From Lactifluus volemus (Eukaryota; Basidiomycota; Agaricomycetes; Russulales; Russulaceae): a stretch of 64,000 nucleotides of DNA. A program made the translations under genes and the position numbers. Shown here in pieces: positions 55,831 through 64,000 of the stretch (within the stretch, counting starts at the first letter, position 1; each line of letters starts with the position of its first letter). The stretch is taken from positions 1 to 64,000 of the forward strand of contig WTXI01000161.1 of NCBI GenBank assembly GCA_022376515.1, given 5' to 3'. The notes under the pieces are model-generated. The model saw only the letters and a list, made by a program, of their open reading frames with translations. It was not told where the DNA came from and did no database searches.

Positions 55831-56830
55831 GCCTCGGTCAGACGCTGCAAGATAAACGATTTAGATTCCAGATACCCCGAACCGGTTCATCGGTTCGAAC
55901 TGCCAGACTACTCTCTTGACTAAATGTGGCGGCTCTTAGTCGCCCAACTGTGCGACTTTCATCCCATGAGGCCTTTGAGTTAGATTCTCTAGTTCCAGAT
56001 GAATGTGCGTTTCTCTTCCTTCCACATCTTCCAGTCTTATATCCTTTGCAAAAAGCAGCCGAATTTTGACGTTTCGCTCAGCTATAACCTTTTAATCATA
56101 GGTGCCAGAGGTAGGTCCTACACACCAAGCCTCGCCCATGGTACCTCATATCCTTTTTCTTCCAGATGCTGGCGTACTTGAAGTCGTCTCCGCGTATAAA
56201 AGTGAACCAAGTCCCAGCTTCTCGACGCAGTTCCTCCGTGCGTATGAATTTTGGTTACTAGGTTCGTGCCAAGTTGACGCTCGGTGCCAGGTGTCAATCC
56301 GAAACCGCTGTGAGGTTGTCGGATAATCGTATTCTTATATTGAACATCATTCAGAGGCCAGGGGATATATTTCGGGAGTGCTATGGGTACGGTTATTACC
56401 CACCCTGGGTTGTACAGCTGATCGATGCTTATCTAGGGATCTGGTCCGGTCCAACGGTGTCCTTCTCGTGTATAATCCTGCTCTGCGACCTCCTTCCAGC
56501 ACGTCACGGGATTTTCCGAACAAATAACAGATTTCTGCCTGCTGTGCTCTTCTCCAACACCCCTTCGCACCTTGGCGTCACGGATGCTCTTGAATTCCGT
56601 GAGTTCCGCCCAGATTCCAGATGTTACCTCGTCGACGTCCTGCGCACTATATAAACCGATTACCAACAGTGGGCGTGATTACGCCCGGATAGATACCTGT
56701 GATGTTCTCAAAGACAGGACACGTATATCCGACGTGTATGCGCTGAACAAGCATCCGACCATCCCCTCATATAAATGACCACCTTTCCTGCAACTAATTC
56801 GCTTCAACCACTCGCCCATTTTCTCGTAGC
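55831..56830. other. Spacer with unassigned open frames
   Basis: Open frames at 56102-56326 and 56274-56654 overlap and share no family features. The second contains RHGIFRTNNRFLPAVLFSNT and could be an exon of an unrecognised gene, but no start or splice chain is convincing. Confidence 0.35.
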
Positions 56831-58830
56831 ATGCCTCGTCCTGGAATTTCTACCTTGATAGTATATGCTCCCTCCCAGTACGTGTCCCCACCGCGCACAG
56901 ACCCCGAGAAACGATATCACCGGGCGCTTTACGAGTTACAAGATGCGGAGCTGGAAGTGGAGGCGCATGTAGCCTTGGAGCGCGTTCATCAGGTCATTAT
57001 TCTCCTCCAACGTACTGTTGAAGCCGCACATCGTGAGTGTGCTTAGCTCTACTGGCCGAAGTTGAGCGTGGGGTCGCTTTTTAAAGTTCAGGCTGTGCTT
57101 GACTGAGCACGCTGTCAACAGCGTTCCTTCCTCCGTAGCCTTCGGCCCACGCCTGTTGCCAGGGATCATGACATTGGGACCCTGATTCTTGGAGATCAAG
57201 TAATTCGCAGCAACAGCCCTCGTCAGCACCCTCCTCAAAGCAGAGCAAAGCTCGAGTGGCCTTCAATGACATTTGGAATTCCTTCACAGGCCAGGGGTGC
57301 TACGAATGAACACTGACCCACTCATACGGTACGCTTTCCTATGTTAATACTCGGCCATCTAATTGATATTCACAGCAGACTCCCGTGTCTCAATCCGAGG
57401 TTGGCGGTGCCTGTGCCTGAACTTAGCCTCTTTGGGACCCCGCTTTACGAACACATTCAGGGTGGACTCGAACAAGAGTTAAGTGATATTGGCCAAGCTG
57501 TACGGCTCAGACTGCAGAAATGCAACGCTGTTGATGCGAAGAAGGGTCACGATAACAAGGCTCGCAGGTTTAGTCTCCTTTGGGGGTAAGTTTTTGCTTT
57601 CTGTTTGATCCATCGAGAATAACTGACTGCCAGTGTAAGACAGATGAAGATCGAAGAGGCTCCCAACCATCCTTCGAATTCACCCGCCGCGGCATATCCC
57701 ACTCGCAACGCTGTATCCGCCTTTACAATGTCCACGCCCACTGCTCCTCTTATTCTCGGCTTTGATCAATTTGAGCTTGCAGTCACTTCCAACAACGCAC
57801 CAATGCGCTCACGAGCAGGTGCTAAATGGCTTCCTCGAGCGGCCTGATGCCATAGAGAGTGGTGAAGAAATACGCAATCTCCGGAGAGAATTCGTAAGAG
57901 AGGTGGGAAAGGCACTTGAACACCTGGAGCGGAGAGTCAGTGAACAAGCTCTGGCGTCTGAAGACTTTGGCCAAACGTCGTCACCGAAAATGTAGAGCTC
58001 ACCGATGAGCCTGCTGCGGCAGTCCCCGTAGTCGATGCCAACGCTGATCTCGGAGTACATTTCAGTTCCCGCTGTGGCTGTGTCCGCAAAAGCTGTCACT
58101 TCAGAGATTTGATGATAATACCACATCATTCGCGAATGAGGACACCACTGCTCTTTACAGTGCTGGAGCTGCTCGTACTTCTGAGGTCGTTTCGGATGCT
58201 ATTGACACTACCTGCCTCCATGGCACCTGTGTCGCCCGGCCCCGAGACCTTTCTTGCATGTACGTCACACAACCAATTCACGTTTCCGCTTCAACCTGCA
58301 AGTTTCAACATGATCTCAGCTGCTGCACATGATGGTCCCGTATCTATGGACAACTGATGGTGGGAAAGCGTAGAGGACGGCTGGTCTAAGCTTGACAGCT
58401 GAGAAACATGACGTTAGTGCGTTATATTTTCTTTGCCTGATAAAGATGTAATTGAGTCGTTTTCGTTGCCCCGATCTGTTACCGCATCAGCCCTCTGTTT
58501 TTATTGTAAGTATTCTTACAACTTTAGTGCGATGATCGCACATTTTTGATTATTACTAAGTTGTAAATTGCAGTAAGCTGCACTCAAAGTTGTGGATGTG
58601 AAGATTGTCCCCGATTGGGCTGTTGCGGCCTTCTTGGACTAGTGATCAGCTTGGCCCTTGATCCGTCCCACACTTTATGGCTTCTAGTACGTGTAAATGG
58701 TGCTTGTTTTAGTAGTTCAGAAAGGATCAATGAGTGCAATTGCCGCAATTGCCGCAATGGATCAATATTGATCACCGGCACATCTACTTTTCCGGATGTG
58801 GGAAAAGATCCGAGTCCAGCACTTGAGTGA
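56831..58830 (+). CDS. Unrecognised multi-exon protein with Cys-rich C-terminus
   Basis: Exon 1 (56831-57032) reads MPRPGISTLIVYAP, then a coiled-coil-like helix RYHRALYELQDAELEVEAHV ending before GTGAGT. A later exon (about 57377-57586) reads LFGTPLYEHIQGGLEQELSD and KCNAVDAKKGHDNKARRFSL before GTAAGT. Next come PTAPLILGFDQFELAVTSNN and FLERPDAIESGEEIRNLRRE to the coiled-coil KALEHLERRVSEQALA. The last exon (about 58573-58830) is Cys-rich: SCTQSCGCEDCPRLGCC and ECNCRNCRNGS. Junctions in the middle (57033-57376, 58000-58560) could not be fixed, so this may be two genes or a partly decayed one. Support for reality comes from two diverged paralogous blocks downstream at 61645 and 63263. Function unknown. 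Confidence 0.4.
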
Positions 58831-59016
58831 TGATCGTTGTCGTTGATTTCCCCTGCTCAAGCGCACAGTTTAATGGCCGATCTCCCCGCTTCGTACTACC
58901 GGTGCCAATAAATGTGACTTCAGAAGCACAGAGAGCGACGTGGTGATAGAAGCGTGAGTTTTATAGTAGCTTCTCCTGTTAGGAAGATGACATGAATAGG
59001 ATTTGGTCTAGATGCA

Positions 59017-59024
59017 TATATATT
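59017..59024 (+). promoter_or_regulatory. TATA box TATATATT of membrane-protein gene E
   Basis: Octamer 118 bp upstream of the ATG at 59135. It is shared with copies B, C and F at similar spacing. Confidence 0.55.
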
Positions 59025-59134
59025 CATGTAGCGTCATTAGGGGGCAGTTCCACTGTTCGCTATTGTAAGGTCACAAGCCATCCGTGGCGCCCCCCACTCC
59101 CCCTTCTAGCTCAACTTGCCTGTTACCCGCTACG

Positions 59135-61077
59135 ATGACAAATTTCCAAGACCCCATTGTAATCTTCTATGATATCTGTGCGTATGTTTCTGATGCATCG
59201 CGCCAAGTCCGAGTCTGGATTTGGAATGCTTACGCCTGAGTGAATCCGTGTTTCAACAGTGGCAGTGGTGAAGTTCTGGCATGCTTCTTATGGCGTCTTC
59301 CTGTGTGTTGCCCGCCTTTCACTAGATGTTCTTATGGTGACAACGTTCCGCTTTGCAGTTGGGAATTCTTCACTACCCTGGACTTTGAGTGGAGTGTCAT
59401 TCGAGGGGGTCGCCGCTACCGTTGGACCATATGGGTCAGAAGATGGAATCTCTTGAGGTTTTCTCAGACAGCCTGGGACTGATCTTTCCTCTTCATTTAG
59501 ATTTATTCCCTTACGCGGATATCCACCCTCATAGTCGTAATCACTGACCTCATCGAATTTTCTGCCTTGGGACCAATCAATTGTCAGGTATGTACATTGT
59601 CTTGTGTCTGCACCTCCATACATCTGTGTAACGACTCGGAACCTGACGATCCCAAGATCTTGGGCAATTTTGAATTCGTGAGTAACGTCTCGGATACAAG
59701 TTGACATTCAGACGGAAAGCTAATCAGTTTCCACCTTGTCTTTTTCTGTTTCTCTCTTCTAGGCATTCGCCTCCCTTTCGATAGCCAGCGCATCATCGTT
59801 GATAATGCTTCGCGTGTACGTCAACTGAGAGTCCTTTACTCCCACTCTGGGCTTGTTTTCTGGAAAGAAAGCTGATGGGAGCACCAGCATCGCCGTTTGG
59901 ATCCACAATAAAATTATTGTGGCGCTTGCAACTGGCATATGGGTAACAAATGTTGCATTCCTCATCCATGGTAAGTCCCTACCTCGCTTTCCCCGCTGTA
60001 GGTGGACATAGAGCTCAGACACATGCGATTTGATGTCAGGAACCGTGCGGGTAAATAACGAAATTTGACTAATTGATTTCCTTTGGGACTTATCCATTCC
60101 CAGCTGCAGGGTTTATGGAGACCTGAGGAAAACGTCTGTGTGGTGCCCAACTCAGACATCACCAAATTTAATGTCATCGTGACGTTCGTGAGCGACATAA
60201 CGTTACTCATTGTAATGCTTGCTGGCCTGCTTCGCCTACGCATGGGAGGCGGTGGCATGCTCGATCTGGGGAGATTCCTATGGAAACAGGTAGGTGGTGA
60301 CATATTTTCATAACTGTCGTATTTTGATGTCTCTTCTGTTGGGAAGGGCATCATTTGGATCTCATTTGCTGTTGCTGCCGGGGTACCGCCAGTGGTCAGT
60401 CTGCCTACTAGTCATGCAGCGCCCGTCTTTTTTGCTCATCGTCCTTTTGTCTCTCACCGGAAGGTGTTCCTTATTTTGAATCTGAATGGTAACTTTCTTT
60501 TCTCTGCTGATCACCGGCGACATTGACTCTACTCGAAATTCCAGAGCCGTTCAACTTTGTACGTTCCTCTTTTTCCGTGAGTGGAGAAAATTTGCAAGTT
60601 TCTTACGCGTTCCGTGATGCAGATGTTTCAAATCCCTGCGCTGATAGCATTGACAATTGCCGCGACGCGAATCTATCGTTCTCTCATACACTTTTCTTCT
60701 GAGCCGTACGACTTCCTGACCTTACTTTCGTCACCTTACTCGCGTGGCTGACGTTTCCGCACCGCAGTCCCACCAGCTTTCGAAAAAGCAGTCTCTCGTT
60801 CGCGAAGGTCAAAGGGCCTTCCAACTCCAGTGAGATTGTCCCCCCCAGCCCGATGCACGTGACTATGCACACCGCATACGCACGCGAGCATCTTGGCGAG
60901 CATAGTCAATTGTCACAGAAAACCCAGATGAGATCGCATGTTAGCATCACGATAGGCGAGCAGCTACGCGTCAAAGTAAACGAACTAGGGCCTGAGGAGG
61001 ATTTAAACGGCGGAGTGGCGAAATTAATTTCCGTAGTTGACACCAAGGTTGACCAAGAGCTTGATACACCCCCTTGA
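59135..61077 (+). CDS. Fungal multi-pass membrane protein, copy E
   Basis: Open through all traced junctions. Landmarks: MTNFQDPIVIFYDIC, VVKFWHASYGVFLW, EFFTTLDFEWSVIRGGRR, YSLTRISTLIVVITDLI, INCQ, AFASLSIASASSLIMLR, IAVWIHNKIIVALATGIW, ENVCVVPNSDITKFNVIV, ITLLIVMLAGLLRLRMGG, FLWKQ, GIIWISFAVAAGVPPV, VFLILN, MFQIPALIALTIAATRIY. A polar tail of about 100 residues (SFRKSSLSFAKVKGPSNSSE to KVDQELDTPP) ends at TGA 61075-61077. It is the intact representative of the family in the right-hand cluster, separated from the left cluster by the large transposon. Roughly 350 residues; likely plasma or internal membrane. Function unknown. Confidence 0.75.
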
Positions 61078-61644
61078 TAACACGCTCAGCTAGGATACTA
61101 GCTATGGGTGGGAGAGAATTACTAGAACTACTTGTGTCTTTATATGTATATTTGTTAGAAGTGAAACCGCAACTTGAAGCTTGATGCCGCTGCGCTGTTC
61201 TCTGGAATTGAATCTGAGCTTCAACCTGATACCCCGACATTCACACCCCGTTCCGCTCCTCGCAGCGACTTGAACATCGAGCTCTGACTACCCTCCTCAA
61301 AGGGAAGGCTATAGGTCGGCGGGTGAGAAATTAATTTGTTGATTAAAAATTCTGACGCCCGTCCTGTTGACTACTGTCACGGTACACAGTGCCCTATTCC
61401 CGGCCCGCGCATGCTACTCCGCTTCACCGCCATACTCAAGGATGTACCCGACAGAGCATGGAGTTATTCCTAAATGGACTTCTTTGGGCTCCGACCTCGT
61501 CGCACCTTCCCCAGCATTGTTATAGACCTGCTTTGAGGCTAATTTCCCTTCTGTCTTTGCTCTCGAGGGACTTAGGTACATCCCCCCTTCCATCCTCATG
61601 GAACGACTGATTTCAAGATACAGATCGACGAAGCTCACGGCATC
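61078..61644. other. Spacer
   Basis: No gene is supported. An open frame at 61389-61610 has no domain features. The duplicated block of the unrecognised Cys-rich gene starts at about 61645. Confidence 0.4.
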
Positions 61645-62560
61645 CTTCAAGTGGCACAGCATCTCCCACTCATCCCACTCGCCATACTGTATCTAGCTCC
61701 GCAAATTCCGCGCCCACTGCTCCTCGGCCAACCTCTCCCCTGACCACTGGTCGCTCTCTTCACACTCAGCTTTTTATGCGATCGAGTCGAGACCGCATTC
61801 AAGTTCCCTGTAATTCTCGGCTTTGAGCTTGAAGTCACCCCGAACAATGCACCGTGCACGCTCACGATGAAGGGAAGTCGTGGAATAGGTGGAGAAGGCA
61901 TTTGAAGATGTATGGGGAAGAATCACATGGGTGCTGTATTGTGTGGATGTGGAGGAACCCAGAAGTCTGATTCCTAATAAGTTACCCTTAGCGAACGTCG
62001 CCTCCTCACCGGAGCTATCAAGCCCACCTACTAGGCAATTTCCCAGATCGCCATCTCTCGGGAGTATATGTCGGCTCCTGATGACGATACTGCACCCGTT
62101 GCGGCTACCGAAGCTACTTTTGCTTCCGAAGAGGTTTCGGATTCAATTAGAACTATTACGCCACCGATGTAGCGCCTTTGTTACCCGGCTCCGAGACCTT
62201 TCTTGTGCACGTCTACCTGGAACCTGGGCCAAGCTTCAGCGCCAACTCGGTCACTACAGATACCGTACTTTGTGAACAACCCTGGTACATCCAGTGATTT
62301 ATTTGTGAGTATACTGTGCATCTTTTGCTCCGATTAATCTTAATCGAGTTCTATGTTATAGTAGGCTGCATACAAAGTTGTGGATGTGAGCGTTGTAAGG
62401 TACCTTGGCAGTCGAGGATTATTACAGGTGGGTCGTCGCCCTCCTAAATCGCGGCATTCGCAACACTCAGCTTGGCAGGAAAAGCCCGGAGGCGTATTCT
62501 TCCTTCTCACGCTGAACAGCTTGGGCCTGACGGAGGCATCAATGATGTTTAGTTGAGAAG
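61645..62560 (+). pseudogene. Degenerate copy of the unrecognised Cys-rich gene
   Basis: Matches 57680-57830 (TCCCACTCGC...CCCACTGCTCCTC, then CTCGGCTTTGA and AACAATGCACC), 58130-58260 (the CCCGGCTCCGAGACCTTTCTTG block) and the start of the Cys-rich last exon (TGTGGATGTGAGCGTTG at about 62385). The segment that encodes the first coiled coil is missing and several frameshifts are present. The last exon loses its second Cys cluster. Confidence 0.6.
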
Positions 62561-62646
62561 CTATGCACAATCAGTAAATGGGATTATCGACCAATATCTC
62601 CTTTGTTCGGAGGCACAGGGCAACTACGTAAACGGCCAGGGCTAGC

Positions 62647-62654
62647 TATATATT
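62647..62654 (+). promoter_or_regulatory. TATA box TATATATT of truncated copy F
   Basis: Octamer 110 bp upstream of the ATG at 62757. The promoter is kept although the gene body behind it is truncated. Confidence 0.5.
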
Positions 62655-62756
62655 TGTGTAGCCTGGCAGGTCGCTTTGTGTTTTACTGTTCGCTGCTGTC
62701 AAGTCACTGGCACAAGCAAATACCTTCCCCTCCACCTCAAAGCTTGTTTTTCAAGA

Positions 62757-63262
62757 ATGGCAAATCTCCAAGATCCCAGCGAACTCCTGCATGATACCTG
62801 TGCGTATGCTCCTGAGGTCTCGCTCCGGATTTAGAACGCCCAAGCCTGAGTGGATCTGCGAATCAACAGTGACTTTAGTAAAGCTCTGGCATGCTTTTTA
62901 TCGCATCTTCTTGTGTGTTTCCTGCCTTCCAACAGATGCCCTTTGATGTCCACGTTCCACTTTTCAGTTGGGAATCCTTCACTACTCTGGACTTCGAGTG
63001 GAGCATCATCCGAGGGCGTCGACCCTACCGTTGGACAATATGGGTCAGTAGTGATGGGGCCTCACTGAGACACCGGGGACTGACTTTTACGCTTCGTTAG
63101 AATTACTCGCTTACACGGATAAGCACCCTCGTACACGTAATCCTCGGCCTCATCGCTCGAGACCAAAACGGTTGTCAGGTATGCGTTTTCCTGTCTACAC
63201 CCGTATAAGTCAGTGATGGTCATGACGATCACAAGATCTTGATTATTCTTGAATTTGTGAGC
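62757..63262 (+). pseudogene. Membrane-protein family copy F, truncated
   Basis: The first exons are well preserved: MANLQDPSELLHDTC, TLVKLWHAFYRIFLW, ESFTTLDFEWSIIRGRRP, YSLTRISTLVHVILGLI and a final ILIILEF exon with its GTGAGC donor. At about 63262 the similarity to copy E stops and the sequence turns into the 3' part of the Cys-rich gene family. All segments after the second transmembrane region are lost, by deletion or unequal crossing-over between tandem units. Confidence 0.8.
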
Positions 63263-63680
63263 AACGACTGTGTGGCCACCTGTCACTTCTGAGCCTGCTG
63301 ACGATGGTACTGTACTACCCGTAAACGAGTATGTCGTGGCTGCTACTGCTTCTTTTCTCTCCGAGTCGCACCATCGATTCCATCAACCTTCGCCTAGCTT
63401 GAGCCCGAGCTCGAGCTCGGCTACTGCACTCAACGCTGCTGTATTTGTGGACAACTCTGATGATGGCGCATTTGCGAAGAGCGCAGAGAAGGGCTGGTCT
63501 GAGGTTGATGCCTGAGAGATTTCGTCACGTTGAACTTGTTAAACACTCCCTAACCTGTCGTAATATGTTCCTAGGACGTCTTTGCTACGACCATTTTTAA
63601 TAGAGTTTTAGGTGTTACGGTAGGCTACATTCAAAGTCGTGGAAAGCCAAGTTACGGTACCTTCTGCCAATCGGAGATTT
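63263..63680 (+). pseudogene. 3' fragment of the unrecognised gene family (third copy)
   Basis: It starts inside the gene (VTSEPADDGTVLPVNEYVVA), continues through a Ser-rich stretch (PSPSLSPSSSSATALNAA) and FVDNSDDGAFAKSAEKGWSE to a stop near 63515. It then matches the Cys-rich last exon only weakly (GGCTACATTCAAAGTCGTGG near 63632). It corresponds to about 58000-58600 of the first copy. The 5' part is missing because of the joint with the membrane-protein gene. Confidence 0.5.
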
Positions 63681-64000
63681 CGGCCCTTGCCGGTGAACCT
63701 TTACCCTAATCTCGGATCTCGACGTTGATTTACGGCAACACCCAGCCCTCAATGGGCTTTTAGAGCCTAACAGGCTGCCGCAGACTTGGTCGCTTCAATG
63801 TTTCCTGATAAATGGGAAAAGACCACAGTCAAGTGTTGATACGATAGTGGATGGCGCACCTGTGGTCATTGGTTATTACTCATTGGTTTTGATCGTCACT
63901 GGCAACACTCAAGCGCTCAGCGCTCAGCTTTGATTGCGGGTGCAGAGTTCGGAAGCACAGGGTGACATGGGGATGGAAGCGTGAGTATCATAGTACGTAG
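63681..64000. other. Start of a further tandem unit at the window edge
   Basis: The last 50 bases (GAAGCACAGGGTGACATGGGG..., then GGAAGCGTGAGT and ATAGTA) match 58922-58970, which is the 5' flank of copy E about 170 bp before its ATG. A seventh member of the membrane-protein family probably begins just past 64000. Confidence 0.5.

Noticed and set aside
55890..55905. Possible tRNA T-loop (GGTTCGAAC)
   Set aside because: I could not fold an acceptor stem, D-arm and anticodon arm around it. No tRNA or rRNA gene is supported in the window.
57081..57287. Minus-strand open frame in the right cluster
   Set aside because: Lies in the region expected to be intron or exon of the plus-strand Cys-rich gene and has no conserved paralogue at 61645 or 63263.

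Overview
The window comes from a filamentous fungus, very probably an Agaricomycete (Basidiomycota). The coding genes are broken by many short (about 45-75 nt) GT-AG introns. The gene content also fits: STAND/NACHT receptors with a Goodbye-type N-terminus and ankyrin or WD40 sensors, a DUF1365 protein, an F-box protein, a KDZ-class DNA transposon with a CxC cysteine cluster, and a Ty1/copia retrotransposon. I cannot name genus or species from sequence alone.

Region 1 (1-24,150) is a decayed segmental triplication. The ancestral unit was DUF1365 gene (+) / NACHT-ankyrin receptor (-) / seven-TM-type membrane protein. Copy 1 holds an intact DUF1365 gene (893-2608), a long NACHT-ankyrin gene (3855-10394) and an inverted, deleted membrane-protein pseudogene (10769-12073). 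Copy 2 holds a DUF1365 pseudogene, a receptor N-terminal remnant and an intact membrane-protein gene (14871-16691). Copy 3 holds a DUF1365 fragment, an ankyrin fragment and an intact membrane-protein gene (18819-20640). A further intact membrane-protein gene lies at 22347-24144. A small nuclear-type basic protein gene lies at the left edge.

Region 2 (24,150-32,790) is gene-poor, then carries a second STAND receptor (27254-32074) with a P-loop NACHT domain and 14 nearly identical WD40 repeats.

Region 3 (32,791-53,591) is one young DNA transposon of about 20.8 kb. Its ends are 324-bp inverted repeats with no difference that I could find by eye. They run inward into two minisatellite arrays of about 1.5 kb, whose 16-bp unit contains the 10-bp palindrome CATTATAATG. 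A 7-bp direct repeat (GATTGCG) lies 5 bp outside each inverted repeat. Inside are a minus-strand accessory gene, a degenerate captured host-gene fragment that resembles a GCFC/PAXBP1-type splicing factor, and a multi-exon KDZ transposase. The transposase reads through in frame except where a complete copia element (42928-48354, indistinguishable 399-bp LTRs, 5-bp target duplication) has landed in it.

Region 4 (53,592-64,000) has an F-box gene (-). It is followed by a tandem series alternating an unrecognised, partly Cys-rich gene with the same membrane-protein family: one intact pair, one pair truncated at both members, and the start of a third pair running off the window.

Taken together the window looks like a plastic accessory region. 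It combines tandem duplication of receptor and membrane-protein genes, pseudogenisation, and nested transposition.
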